A stretch of 64,000 nt of DNA from Rheinheimera faecalis (GCF_021290965.1 NZ_JAJOYT010000007.1:124001-188000), one strand, 5' to 3'; shown: positions 29,065 to 38,031, counted from the first letter of the stretch. Numbers and translations are program-made. Notes: generated from the sequence alone by a model not told the origin.

Positions 29065-29784
29065 TTGAAATTACTGGCATTAGATACCTCAACCGAAGCT
29101 TGTTCAGTGGCTTTAACTGTCGATGGCAAAATTCTGACTTTGGACGAAGTCTGTCCACAGCAACACAGCAAACGTATTTTGCCTATGGTGCAGCAGCTGT
29201 TGTCTGAAGCTGGCTTAACCTTGCAGCAACTGGATGGTCTGGTTTTTGGCAAAGGCCCTGGTAGTTTTACCGGTGTACGTATTGGTGTGGGTGTATGTCA
29301 GGGCCTGGCTTTTGGCGCTGAACTGCCAGTTTATGGTGTATCAACCCTGGCGGCTATGGCACAAGCCGCACACAGATTACATCAGGCCCATCAGGTCGTT
29401 GCCGCTATAGATGCACGAATGAATGAAGTGTATCTGGCCAGTTTTCAGTTAGATGATCAGGGCTTGATGCAGCCGCTAAGCACTGAAATAGCAGCTAAAC
29501 CTACTGCTTTGCCTGCACCTGTATTAAAAGGCCATATTTGCGCTGTAGGGACGGGCTGGCAAACCTATCCACAACAGCTTGAAGACTGGCATAAAACTGG
29601 CAATAGCGGATCAGAGGATCTTGCTGTGGTTCATTATAGCCCTGTGATTCTGTACCCTTCAGCGCAGGATATGTTGAGTCTGGCGGCAATTCCGTTCCGG
29701 CATGGGCAGTTTATTGCCGCAGAACTGGCAGAACCTACTTATGTTAGGGACGAAGTAACCTGGCAGAAATTGCCCGGTAGATAA
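29065..29784 (+). CDS. tsaB: tRNA threonylcarbamoyladenosine biosynthesis protein TsaB
   Basis: TsaB is the partner of TsaD and TsaE in making the universal t6A37 modification of ANN-decoding tRNAs. The 239-residue protein starts LLALDTSTEACSVAL and has the CPQQHSKRILPMVQQLL and GKGPGSFTGVRIGVGVCQGLA segments of the ASKHA fold. The start is TTG at 29065, with AAGGAG upstream. Its TAA stop forms the first three bases of ERIC-like copy 2, so the last codons border a mobile repeat; the protein still has a normal length, close to that of E. coli TsaB. Confidence 0.93.
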   Translation: MKLLALDTSTEACSVALTVDGKILTLDEVCPQQHSKRILPMVQQLLSEAGLTLQQLDGLVFGKGPGSFTGVRIGVGVCQGLAFGAELPVYGVSTLAAMAQAAHRLHQAHQVVAAIDARMNEVYLASFQLDDQGLMQPLSTEIAAKPTALPAPVLKGHICAVGTGWQTYPQQLEDWHKTGNSGSEDLAVVHYSPVILYPSAQDMLSLAAIPFRHGQFIAAELAEPTYVRDEVTWQKLPGR

Positions 29785-29908
29785 ACCCGTCGTCTTTGAA
29801 GCCGCAGTGTTGTTGACTGCGTGCCTCGCCCCAGTCACATAGGACTACTATGCTCCTGGGGTCTCAGGCACTTGTCGCCTAACTGCAACTGCAATGACTT
29901 AGGGTTTT
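29782..29908 (+). repeat. ERIC-like intergenic repeat, copy 2 (127 bp)
   Basis: It starts TAAACCCGTCGTCTTTGAAG and ends CTTAGGGTTTT, with the same core as copy 1 (CGCCCCAGTCACATAG, then CTATGCTCCTGGGGTCTC). Both termini have drifted from TATACCC/GGGTATA. Its first three bases are the tsaB stop codon. Orientation is the same as in copies 1 and 3. Confidence 0.85.
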
Positions 29909-29942
29909 GTCCCGTCGTCGGAGTAGCTGCGGCCTAGGGATA
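29908..29942 (+). repeat. 35-bp internally deleted ERIC-like remnant
   Basis: TGTCCCGTCGTCGGAGTAGC, then TGCGGC, then CTAGGGATA. The left part aligns with the left end of the ERIC-like elements (TATACCCGTCGTACTTGAAGCTGC) and the right part with their right end (CTTAGGGTATA), with the centre missing. It directly abuts copy 2. Confidence 0.5.
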
Positions 29943-29960
29943 AAGATTGAAAAAAGCTAC

Positions 29961-29988
29961 TTGGCGAAATTTTTTGCTAAGTTATACT
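29961..29988 (+). promoter_or_regulatory. Probable sigma-70 promoter for the downstream small gene
   Basis: TTGGCG (29961-29966) and TATACT (29983-29988) are separated by 16 bases. It lies after the ERIC-like copies and 31 bases before the ATG at 30020, so that gene probably has its own transcript. Confidence 0.6.
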
Positions 29989-30019
29989 GGCATCAAATAA
30001 AGGCAAATTGCGAGCAGTT

Positions 30020-30325
30020 ATGACAATAGCCGTCAGTCGTGATGTACCTAAAAGCCCCAGTGTCGGGCTGGTATTTCAGGGCAATAAAACCAAAGCCGTT
30101 GAGGCTGAACAGCAAAGCAAAACCACACTGGTACCTTCTGGCACCGGTGTGCGTGCTGACGCTCAGGCTTTATCTATGCTGGATGAGCAGGAAGCACAAA
30201 AACGCACCATGTACGACCAGCCAAAACAGCGTAATCAACAAGCTTTAGATGCCTACGAAATGTTAGCTAATCAGGAAAAACGCGAAAAAGTTCAGCAAAT
30301 GTTTAGTCTGGATTTGTACGCCTAA
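30020..30325 (+). CDS. Hypothetical protein
   Basis: A 101-residue soluble protein, MTIAVSRDVPKSPSVGLVFQ..., rich in Gln, Lys and Glu, with a helical C-terminal half (ALDAYEMLANQEKREKVQQMF). I recognise no domain. The frame opens four codons earlier at a TTG, but ATG 30020 is more likely. The ribosome binding site is weak, while a good promoter lies just upstream. It is separated by a short gap from the TSUP permease gene and may be a regulator or partner; nothing in the sequence tests this. Confidence 0.6.
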   Translation: MTIAVSRDVPKSPSVGLVFQGNKTKAVEAEQQSKTTLVPSGTGVRADAQALSMLDEQEAQKRTMYDQPKQRNQQALDAYEMLANQEKREKVQQMFSLDLYA

Positions 30326-30436
30326 ACCTTAATCCCGCTCCAAAACAATCACTTCAAAATTCATAACAATAAAACCAATGAAAGTGTTTTCATTGTGATT
30401 TATGCTGTCTTTCTAATAATAAAATGGATTCAGGTT

Positions 30437-31429
30437 ATGTTTGACAGCAAGGTGTTTCGGGTTTGGTTTATTGCTGCTTTAGCGCTGTGGTTTGTGCTTT
30501 TTAATCAGTTTAATCAACTCAGTTTTTTAATAGAGCATTGGTATTACCCGGCCATTATGGTGGCTGGTGCTTTTGTCGCTGGTGTGACGCCAGAAGGTGG
30601 CGGAGCTGTTGCTTTCCCTATTTTAAATATCTTCCTCAATATAGACCGCACTATGGCGCGGGATTTTAGTTTAATGATCCAGAGTATTGGCATGACCAGC
30701 GCCAGTATTTTTATCTTAAGTCACAAAGCTAACTCGCTTAAAACCTATAAACCTTTACTGATGTTTATCCCCGTAGCTTTTGCTGGTTTTGTAGTGGGCA
30801 TGCAACTGCTGCAACAACTGCCTGTGTACATAATGCAGGCGCTGTTTTTAAGCCTGATCACCAGTTTTGCAGTGGTCTATAGCTTTGGTAAACACAGAGG
30901 CAGCAAAGCCACTTTAGACCTGAATAAGCCTATGGATTTTGTCTTGTTGCTGCTGATGTTAGTAGCTGGTGGCATGTGCGCCAGTTTATTTGGCACTGGC
31001 GCTGATATTATTTTATATACCTTGTTAGTGACTCGTTTTCGTATGCAGGAAAAAGTCGCTACTCATATGAGCATTATGTTGATGGCCTCTATCAGTGTGC
31101 TTGGTTATGCCTACCGACATTTTGTTGATCAGGGCTTAACTGGCTATCAGGTGCAAACCTGGTTATGTGCTTACCCTGTAGTATTGCTGATGGCGCCTTT
31201 AGGGGCTTATGTACTACACCATATTAATAAAGAGATTATGTTGTATGCCATAGCAGTGCTGAATGTCGCTCAACTGCTGTATTTCCTTTGTTATAACCCT
31301 TCGGTAGATAAGCTGATTTGGGCTTGTGTATTCACTGTAGTACTGTCGACTGGCTTTTATCTGCTGATCCGTAATCTGAGTCGCAAAACTCTGTATTCAG
31401 AACAACCGCAGGTGCTTGTGTCACATTAA
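30437..31429 (+). CDS. TSUP-family (TauE/SafE-like) membrane permease
   Basis: A 330-residue integral membrane protein with about eight to nine hydrophobic segments. The two TSUP half-repeats are visible: AGAFVAGVTPEGGGAVAFPILNI (about 41-63; TPEGGGAVAFP is the signature region) and AGGMCASLFGTGADIILYTLL (about 180-200). The family exports or imports sulfur-containing or organic anions such as sulfite, sulfolactate or taurine-derived compounds; the substrate here is unknown. ATG 30437, with a CAGG sequence upstream, was chosen over a GTG at 30395. It belongs to the block inserted between tsaB and slp. Confidence 0.82.
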   Translation: MFDSKVFRVWFIAALALWFVLFNQFNQLSFLIEHWYYPAIMVAGAFVAGVTPEGGGAVAFPILNIFLNIDRTMARDFSLMIQSIGMTSASIFILSHKANSLKTYKPLLMFIPVAFAGFVVGMQLLQQLPVYIMQALFLSLITSFAVVYSFGKHRGSKATLDLNKPMDFVLLLLMLVAGGMCASLFGTGADIILYTLLVTRFRMQEKVATHMSIMLMASISVLGYAYRHFVDQGLTGYQVQTWLCAYPVVLLMAPLGAYVLHHINKEIMLYAIAVLNVAQLLYFLCYNPSVDKLIWACVFTVVLSTGFYLLIRNLSRKTLYSEQPQVLVSH

Positions 31430-31488
31430 GGGATCCAAAGAGTCTAACCACACGTATACATAAACATTGATCCTAAGAGTCTGTGTTT

Positions 31489-32232
31489 ATGTCCCGTTAT
31501 TGTTTAGTCACTGGTGCCAGTTCAGGTTTAGGCCGCGAACTGGCCATTCAATACGCTAACGAAGGTTGGCAGGTGATCGCTGTTGCTCGTTCTGTCAACG
31601 CGCTCAATGAACTGCACAACCAACACAACAGCATTCACGCTTTTCCTTTGGATTTGACCAACACAGAGCTGTTTTCGGCTGCTGTTGAGCAACTCTCCCA
31701 ACAGATCCCGGCTTTGGATTTAGTTATTCTTAATGCGGGCAGTTGTGATTACGTCGATGCGACCAATCTGCCTTTAGATATTTTCGACCGCACTATGGCG
31801 CTGAATTTTCAAGCCCAGGTAGCGGCTGTGAAGTTGCTATTACCGCTGCTGCAAAAATCGGAGCTGGGTACTTTGGCTGTCGTTAGTAGTCTGGCGCATT
31901 TGTTTCCATTTACCAAAGCAGAGGCCTATGGCGCCAGTAAAGCAGCACTGAGTTACTTTGCTGACAGCTTAAGAGTGGATTTAACGGACTCTGGCGTGCG
32001 GGTTTGTCTGATTGAACCAGGTTTTGTCGATACCCCTTTAACGCAAAAGAACGATTTTAAGATGCCATTTCTGCTGCAGGTCGAAGACGCTGCAGCTCGT
32101 ATCAGAACAGGGCTTCAGGCACAGCAGCAACGCATACGGTTTCCAAAACGGCTGGTGTGGAGCCTGCATCTGCTGAACCTGCTACCTTATTCATTGCGCT
32201 GCAAAGTCGCGTCGGGGATGCGGCAACCATGA
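31489..32232 (+). CDS. Short-chain dehydrogenase/reductase
   Basis: A 247-residue SDR with the NAD(P) motif VTGASSGLG (7-15), NAG at 82-84, catalytic Ser near 134, and YGASK with Tyr147 and Lys151, followed by EPGFVDTPL. All catalytic residues are present. The substrate is unknown. ATG 31489 is used; a GTG two codons upstream is possible. Its stop overlaps the ATG of the DUF2878 gene (ATGA), which in turn overlaps the chalcone-isomerase-like gene, so the three form one translational unit. Confidence 0.88.
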   Translation: MSRYCLVTGASSGLGRELAIQYANEGWQVIAVARSVNALNELHNQHNSIHAFPLDLTNTELFSAAVEQLSQQIPALDLVILNAGSCDYVDATNLPLDIFDRTMALNFQAQVAAVKLLLPLLQKSELGTLAVVSSLAHLFPFTKAEAYGASKAALSYFADSLRVDLTDSGVRVCLIEPGFVDTPLTQKNDFKMPFLLQVEDAAARIRTGLQAQQQRIRFPKRLVWSLHLLNLLPYSLRCKVASGMRQP

Positions 32233-32708
32233 CAAGCATGAACTGGCCCGCCTTGATTGGCTTTAAATTAAGCTGGTTTGCACTTGTGTTCTTCCAAAAC
32301 TTGCTGCTTATTCCAGTGGTGCTGTTTGTGCTGTGGTCGTTGTGGCGCTGCAGTAACGCTGAACGTTTGGCCTGGTTTGCTTTGGCAGCCGTGGGGATTA
32401 CGCTGGATTCTGTATTGCAGTACAGCGGGGTTTTAAGTTTTACCGGCTCCATCTGGTTACCACTTTGGATGTTGGCCTTGTGGCTGGTTTTTAGTTTAGT
32501 GGTGGTACAGGTGTTTTCGGCTTATCTGCAAAATTACTGGATAGCGGCACTTAGTTCAGCCGTTGCTGGTCCAATGGCTTATCTGGGAGGTGCAGCATTA
32601 AGCGGTCAGATGCAGGTCAGCAGCACAACTGAAGCCTATATAGCATTGGCTTTGTGTTGGGGCTGCTATGGTGTGTTATCAGGATGGAGCAGACGATTTT
32701 ATGCGTAA
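32229..32708 (+). CDS. DUF2878 family membrane protein
   Basis: A 159-residue protein with about five hydrophobic segments, beginning MTSMNWPALIGFKLSWFALVF; the LDSVLQYSGVLSF, WLPLWMLALWLVF and AYLGGAALSG stretches fit DUF2878. Function is unknown. The start is set at ATG 32229 because it overlaps the SDR stop by four bases; the frame is open further upstream inside the SDR gene. In other marine gammaproteobacteria this family is often found beside SDR, cyclopropane-synthase-like and chalcone-isomerase-like genes (family knowledge, not seen here in full). Confidence 0.75.
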   Translation: MTSMNWPALIGFKLSWFALVFFQNLLLIPVVLFVLWSLWRCSNAERLAWFALAAVGITLDSVLQYSGVLSFTGSIWLPLWMLALWLVFSLVVVQVFSAYLQNYWIAALSSAVAGPMAYLGGAALSGQMQVSSTTEAYIALALCWGCYGVLSGWSRRFYA

Positions 32709-33204
32709 AATTTTAATGATAGTCACAGTTCTTTTCAGCTTGAACGCGCAGGCCATGCCAGATAACGTCAAGTTAGTGGGGCAGGGTCAGTTCAGTTATT
32801 TATTCTGGGATTTGTACCAGGCGCAACTTTATACGGCAGATGGCAACTGGAGCGGTTACCAGCAAAGTGCTCCTTTGGTACTCAAGCTGACTTATCAGCG
32901 TGATATCAGCAAAGCGGATTTTATTGAAGCGACTGTTGATCAGTGGAAACATTTGCACGGTAAGGTTTCAGCTCAGCATCAGGATTGGGCAAAGCAACTC
33001 GACACACTTTGGACTGATGTTAAAAAAGGCGACCAGTTAAGTTGTGTTTTATTGGCCGATGGCACAGTACAGTTTTACTTCAACGATAAGCTGCTGGGAG
33101 ACGTCACAGACCCTGCTTTTGGTCCGGCGTTTTTAGATATTTGGTTGTCTGAAAAAACCTCTGCGCCAAAGCTGAGAAAACAATTGCTGAAAACTTCAGC
33201 ATAA
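32701..33204 (+). CDS. Exported chalcone isomerase-like domain protein
   Basis: A 167-residue protein with a signal peptide (MRKILMIVTVLFSLNAQAMPD), then a domain matching the bacterial chalcone isomerase-like family: GQGQFSYLFWDLYQAQLYT, LKLTYQRDISKADFIEATVDQW, and LLGDVTDPAFGPAFLDIWL. These bacterial members are not expected to be true chalcone isomerases; a fatty-acid-binding or envelope role is possible. It overlaps the DUF2878 gene by 8 bases. ATG 32701 gives the signal peptide; the upstream in-frame start does not. Confidence 0.8.
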   Translation: MRKILMIVTVLFSLNAQAMPDNVKLVGQGQFSYLFWDLYQAQLYTADGNWSGYQQSAPLVLKLTYQRDISKADFIEATVDQWKHLHGKVSAQHQDWAKQLDTLWTDVKKGDQLSCVLLADGTVQFYFNDKLLGDVTDPAFGPAFLDIWLSEKTSAPKLRKQLLKTSA

Positions 33205-33208
33205 AAAT

Positions 33209-33270
33209 GAGGCAGTGATGTGTTGGTGGCGGTGGATTTCTTCACTACACCCAACGCATATCAATGCCTC
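33209..33270 (+). terminator. Long imperfect hairpin after the SDR-DUF2878-CHI operon
   Basis: GAGGCAGTGATGTG near 33209 pairs imperfectly with CGCATATCAATGCCTC ending at 33270. The stem carries several mismatches and the 3' side has little T-run (TTGTCCCC), so it may act as an mRNA 3' stabiliser or weak terminator. Confidence 0.45.
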
Positions 33271-33736
33271 TTGTCCCCTCTGTATGCACATCTAATTTAG
33301 TTGATGGTGTTTTTCATCTTATTTACTTTCAGTTTTGTCACAAAACAACAGCTGACTGACTTCTGTTTATTAATTAATCTTTTGGTGAGTGGCCCTGAAT
33401 AAGGTGTTTTTGCAGTATTGTTGTTATTAAACAGTTAGATATGTCATAACCCTTCTGTTTTGTTGTCTGATCCTTATACAGTTTCATCGTTTATTTTGTA
33501 TACATATGTTTATGTTGTTGATTCTTATCATAAATTTAACACCTGTACTTTTTGCGGCAGATGCCAGTTAACGCAGTCATTTGGCGGTTAAAAGCGGTTG
33601 ACCCTTACAAAACATTGCATTTATTATCCGCCGCCTTTTTGGGATAGCCCCAAATCAGGCGTGTTGTAGCTTCAATCAACACCATTGTTGATTGCCGTAA
33701 AAACAGAGTCACTACGCAGTGGCCCAGGGAGAAAAA
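33271..33736 (+). other. 466-bp gene-free stretch upstream of the TonB receptor
   Basis: AT-rich non-coding sequence with no frame I would call. The only supported element is a promoter near its end (33598-33627). The length suggests regulatory input to the receptor gene, but I could identify no operator with confidence. Confidence 0.5.
33598..33627 (+). promoter_or_regulatory. Probable promoter of the TonB-dependent receptor gene
   Basis: TTGACC (33598-33603) and TATTAT (33622-33627) with an 18-base spacer. The implied leader is about 100 bases. Confidence 0.5.
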
Positions 33737-36550
33737 ATGTTTGTAAGTAGTAAGCTGTCAAAAGCAGTTGGTTTAGCTGTCGCTTTTGGCGCTGTGTCAG
33801 GCGTCACTTTTTCTGGTTCAGTACAAGCTCAGGATACTGGGAGTGTTGAACGTATTCAGGTTACAGGTTCGAGCATCAAACGTACTGATTTCGAAGGTGC
33901 ATTACCAGTTCAGACTATTGATCGTGCAGCTATTGACCGTTCAGGTTTAGCAACAGCAGGTGATTTAATTCAGTCTATTCCGTCTATGCAAGGTTTCACC
34001 TCTGATGGTGACTCAGTGGGTGGCGGCGGTGGAGGTATGAAAACCGCTTCATTACGTGGTTTAGGTGCTGAATACACTCTGGTTCTGATCAATGGTCGCA
34101 GAATGGCACCACGTGGCTCAGGCTCTACTATCGACCTGAACTCTATTCCTTTAGCTGCTATTGAGCGTGTTGAAGTACTGACAGACGGCGCATCTGCTTT
34201 GTACGGTTCTGACGCTATTGCAGGTGTTGTAAACTTTATTACCAAAGACGATGCTCAGGGTGTGAATGTTTCTGCCCGTTATAGCAAACCTGAAGAGAAA
34301 AATGGTACCAGCGACAATTTCTCTATTACAGGTGGTTTAGGTGATTTTGATACTGACGGTTACAACGTATTGTTATCTTACAGCCGTGACTCTCAGGAAC
34401 AGCTGAAGGCGACAGACCGTGACTTTGCTAAATCAGGTATTATCCCTTTTACCTTGAATAACAAAGAATATTTCTATGTTGCAGGCTCGCCAAACGCCAT
34501 CCCTGCAAACGCCCGTTATGTATACACTGGCGCCGATGGCAAATTAACCAACTCAGCTGCATTTAACCCTTATGCAAAACAAAATGGCGCTTGTGCACCA
34601 GACAACTTTGAATCTTCAGGTTTATGTCAGTATGACTACACTACAACTGTAGAAATCCTGCCAGAAAGTGAACGTGATTCATTTATGCTGGGCACTGACA
34701 TTGCATTGGGCGAAGATACAAAGTTATTTGCTGATGTGATGTACTCAGATTTCTCTCAGACCACCCGTATCGCACCAAACGCTACAGGTTTCTTCACCTT
34801 AGACAAAGATTCAGCCTTAGCTCAACAATACGTGATGCCATATGTTGATCCAGCTCATGTGGGTTCTGTAACTTCTGTCCAGGCCCAATGGCGTGCATTA
34901 CCACTGGGTGGCCGTGCTACTGAGTGGAACACCAAATCAACTCATATCGTCAGTGGTATCGAAGGTGTGATTGACACTATCGACTACTCAGCTGCTTTCA
35001 CTTTCTCAAAAAATGATACAGATGAAAACATTGCTGGCGGATACCCAATCTATGACAAGTTCATGGACGCGGTAAGTTCTGGTCTGGTGAACGTATTTGA
35101 AACTCCGGATAAGATCAGTGCTGAAGGCCTTCAGGCGCTGCAGGATTCTCAGTACTTCGGTAACTGGAGCAATGAGACCACTGAAGTCAAAGGTGTGGAT
35201 CTGAAAGCATCTACGCCGGTGTATTCTCTGCCTGCTGGTGATGTGTATATAGGTACTGGTGTTGAGTTCCGTAACACAAACTACGTTAGCTCTCTGGCTG
35301 ATGCGAATAAACAGGATCTGCTGTTAGGCGCAAACATTGGTTCAGAGTATGACTTAAGCCGTGACAACTACGGTGGTTTTGTCGAAGTGATAGTTCCGGC
35401 TCTTGAGAATCTGGAACTGACTGGTGCTGTGCGTTATGACAACATTGGTGAAGTAGAATCTGATTTCGTTTATGACGAAGACGGTATTGCCAGCCCGGGC
35501 AGCTACACTGTAAACGATTCAATGAATGACACCACGTACAAACTGGCGCTACGTTACAACGCAACGGAAGACTTGTTACTGCGTGCATCAACTGGTACAG
35601 GCTTTAAAGCGCCTTCTATGCTGGACTTAGCTCAGCCTAAAGCTCCGTTTGGTGTAACAAGCGGCGCTTACCTGTGTCCATTCGCAGGTACAACGGATCC
35701 ATTGGCTGAGGTATGTAGTGTATCGCCACAGCAGTTTGAAGCTTTTAATCAGGGTAACCCGAACTTAAAACCAGAAGAGTCAAAACAGTACACTGTAGGT
35801 TTTGTGTACGCACCTGACAATAACTTCAGCTTCAGCCTGGACTACTGGAATATTGAGCTGACAAATATGGTGACAGCAGTCACTGAAGCTCAGATTGTTG
35901 CAGATCCAGAGCGTTACCGTCACCTGTATACCACGAAAACAAACAAAGCGACTGGTCAGGAAGAGCTGGCCATCATTTTTGAAAGCATCAACGTGGGCCA
36001 ATCCAAAAATACTGGTCTTGACTGGGATTTAACAGTAGGTAATGACTTATCTTTTGGTCGTTTAACTACAACGCTGGCTGGTACTTATGTGCTGGATAGC
36101 GAATATACCCGTCCAGGTACTACAGATGACTGGATCAGCAGCTTAGGTCGTTTTGGTGATGACAATAAGGTTGTTTTCAGAACCTTAGCTAAATTCACTA
36201 ATACATTAACTCACGGTGATTTCGCTCACAGTGCGACGCTGAATTACCGCAGTGGTTATGAAGATCAAGCGCAATCTGCAGCCAGCCGTTATGTACGTTT
36301 AGGCTCTGTAACTGGTCCTGGTGTAGACATTCAACTGAGTGTTCCTTCATACGCCACTATCAACTATCAGACCAAATACCAGGCGATGGACGCTTTGGGT
36401 GTGACGTTCGGTATCAACAACTTAGCTGACCGTGCTCCTCCATTATCCTTACGCTCAGGTGGTGCTGGTCACCAGGTTGGTTTCGACCCTCGTTACACTG
36501 ATGTTTATGGCCGTACTTTCTATTTAGGTCTGGACTACAAGTTCATGTAA
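33737..36550 (+). CDS. TonB-dependent outer-membrane receptor
   Basis: A 937-residue receptor with a long signal peptide (to about AQAQD, residue 34), the VERIQVTGSSIKRTD start of the mature protein, a plug domain (about 50-180; LRGLGAEYTLVLINGRRMAP, RVEVLTDGASALYGSDAIAGVVNFIT) and a 22-strand barrel ending in GLDYKFM. GNPNLKPEESKQYTVGF marks the late barrel. It imports an unknown ligand using TonB energy; this subtype is common in Alteromonadales for peptides or carbohydrates rather than siderophores (inference). ATG 33737 with AGGGAG upstream is preferred to the GTG at 33719. A glycine run (SVGGGGGGMK) lies in the plug. Confidence 0.9.
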   Translation: MFVSSKLSKAVGLAVAFGAVSGVTFSGSVQAQDTGSVERIQVTGSSIKRTDFEGALPVQTIDRAAIDRSGLATAGDLIQSIPSMQGFTSDGDSVGGGGGGMKTASLRGLGAEYTLVLINGRRMAPRGSGSTIDLNSIPLAAIERVEVLTDGASALYGSDAIAGVVNFITKDDAQGVNVSARYSKPEEKNGTSDNFSITGGLGDFDTDGYNVLLSYSRDSQEQLKATDRDFAKSGIIPFTLNNKEYFYVAGSPNAIPANARYVYTGADGKLTNSAAFNPYAKQNGACAPDNFESSGLCQYDYTTTVEILPESERDSFMLGTDIALGEDTKLFADVMYSDFSQTTRIAPNATGFFTLDKDSALAQQYVMPYVDPAHVGSVTSVQAQWRALPLGGRATEWNTKSTHIVSGIEGVIDTIDYSAAFTFSKNDTDENIAGGYPIYDKFMDAVSSGLVNVFETPDKISAEGLQALQDSQYFGNWSNETTEVKGVDLKASTPVYSLPAGDVYIGTGVEFRNTNYVSSLADANKQDLLLGANIGSEYDLSRDNYGGFVEVIVPALENLELTGAVRYDNIGEVESDFVYDEDGIASPGSYTVNDSMNDTTYKLALRYNATEDLLLRASTGTGFKAPSMLDLAQPKAPFGVTSGAYLCPFAGTTDPLAEVCSVSPQQFEAFNQGNPNLKPEESKQYTVGFVYAPDNNFSFSLDYWNIELTNMVTAVTEAQIVADPERYRHLYTTKTNKATGQEELAIIFESINVGQSKNTGLDWDLTVGNDLSFGRLTTTLAGTYVLDSEYTRPGTTDDWISSLGRFGDDNKVVFRTLAKFTNTLTHGDFAHSATLNYRSGYEDQAQSAASRYVRLGSVTGPGVDIQLSVPSYATINYQTKYQAMDALGVTFGINNLADRAPPLSLRSGGAGHQVGFDPRYTDVYGRTFYLGLDYKFM

Positions 36551-36610
36551 CTTGATCGCAAGTGAAGGGAGATTTCTGTTGATGACAGAAGTTTCCCTGA
36601 ACCAAAGAAA

Positions 36611-36643
36611 AACCCCACTGCGTGCAGTGGGGTTTGTTTTTTT
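36611..36643. terminator. Bidirectional terminator between TonB receptor and alkaline phosphatase
   Basis: AACCCCACTG, CGTG loop, CAGTGGGGTT, followed on the plus strand by TGTTTTTTT and on the minus strand by TTTTTC. It serves both convergent genes. Confidence 0.88.
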
Positions 36644-36654
36644 AGAGCTACAGA

Positions 36655-37962
36655 TCATTTTTTCTGTTGAATAAACTGGATCAGTTTTGCTGCGATTTCA
36701 GTATTGTCCTGAAAGCCTGCGAATGCTTGTTTATCAGCACCATAAGCCAGTACTGGTACATCAGCCGCTGTATGGCCACCGCTGGTCCAGCCCGTGGTAG
36801 AGTGATGGTCAATACGTTGTTTCACTGCTTTAGCCAGAGGCTCTAAGCCTTCAGCACGCGCCTTAGTCAGCAACTGTTGCTCATCTGTTTTCAGTTCAAG
36901 ACCTGTTAAACCCAACCATGCCTGATACAACACCTTGTCATCTTTCAGCGCTAACAGCTGACCCGCTATGTATTCGCCAGAATGTTTTACCTTTTTAATC
37001 ACATCCCGTTTCCAGCTGTAATTACCATTCGCTCCTAAAGACAAACCACCGGTTTCGTGATCTGCTGTCACCACTAAAATGGTATCAGGGTGACTATCGA
37101 CATAAGCTTTGGCTACTTTGATGGCCTCACCAAAATCATGCATTTCAGCCATGGCACAAGCTATATCGTTGGCATGACCACACCAGTCAATCTGGCTGCC
37201 TTCAATCATCACGACAAAACCTTTTTCGGCCGGAGACAGCAGCTTCAGTGCTTTTTCTGTCATTTGTTTTAGTGGCAGAGGTTCAGGGTTGTCTAAGGCA
37301 CTGTCAAACCCCTTAGGTGCAAATAAACCTAAAGCAGGCAGCTTGTTCAGCGTTTTTAAGCCAGTCCAGCTGTCTGCGTACTGGAAACCCGCCTGTTTAA
37401 ATTCTTCCACCAGATTACGGTCTTTACGGATAAAGTAGCTGGTACCGCCGCCGAGCATTAAATCGGCAACGATCTGACCATTTACTTTATTGTCGATGTA
37501 ATCATCGGCTATCTGATCGTAGTTTTGACGGCTTTTGTCATGCGCCAGAAAACCAGCAGGCGTGGCATGGTTAATTTGCGCCGTCACCACTACACCTGTC
37601 TGCATACCTTTGGCTTTGGCAATTTCCAGCATAGTGGTTAAAGGTTTATGGTCATGGTCAACTGCAATAGCGCCATTATAAGTTTTATGCGTGCTGGACA
37701 AGGCAGTCGCCGCCGCAGCTGAGTCTGTCACTACGGTATCGTCATCCGGGTAAGTACTGGCATTGCCAATCCATAACTCGTCAAACACAGTGCGTTCCAC
37801 CACTTTGGTGTCCGGATTATCCATGTAATAACGATAGGCGGCTAAATAGGCCGGGCCCATACCATCGCCAATCATATAAATAATGTTCTTAGGTGCGGCA
37901 GTGACAGCGAAAGATGTTGAAGCAAGGCAAGCGATGCTGATTAAACTTAGTTTCTTTAACAT
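36655..37962 (-). CDS. Alkaline phosphatase (PhoA superfamily), exported
   Basis: A 435-residue protein with a signal peptide (MLKKLSLISIACLASTSFAVTAA). Metal and active-site motifs are all present: IGDGMG (D33), the phosphorylated Ser81 in VTDSAAAATAL, EGSQIDWCGHAND, TADHETGGLS and GWTSGGHTAADVP. It should hydrolyse phosphomonoesters in the periplasm, releasing phosphate. It is closer to the GDGMG-type alkaline phosphatases than to E. coli PhoA itself. A Pho-box-like sequence lies about 70 bases upstream of the start. It is convergent with the TonB receptor, which may or may not be related functionally. Confidence 0.92.
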   Translation of the reverse strand: MLKKLSLISIACLASTSFAVTAAPKNIIYMIGDGMGPAYLAAYRYYMDNPDTKVVERTVFDELWIGNASTYPDDDTVVTDSAAAATALSSTHKTYNGAIAVDHDHKPLTTMLEIAKAKGMQTGVVVTAQINHATPAGFLAHDKSRQNYDQIADDYIDNKVNGQIVADLMLGGGTSYFIRKDRNLVEEFKQAGFQYADSWTGLKTLNKLPALGLFAPKGFDSALDNPEPLPLKQMTEKALKLLSPAEKGFVVMIEGSQIDWCGHANDIACAMAEMHDFGEAIKVAKAYVDSHPDTILVVTADHETGGLSLGANGNYSWKRDVIKKVKHSGEYIAGQLLALKDDKVLYQAWLGLTGLELKTDEQQLLTKARAEGLEPLAKAVKQRIDHHSTTGWTSGGHTAADVPVLAYGADKQAFAGFQDNTEIAAKLIQFIQQKK

Positions 37963-38031
37963 AGGAAAGCTCTGTAGATGGCTGAAAATCTGGTGCTACC
38001 AGAGTCTGTAGGGTGAGGTTATCTTACGTCA

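Noticed and set aside
33500-33560. A Fur-box-like AT-rich sequence upstream of the TonB receptor
   Set aside because: GATTCTTATCATAAATT shares only a few positions with the Fur consensus and has no second matching half; the receptor type does not require iron control.
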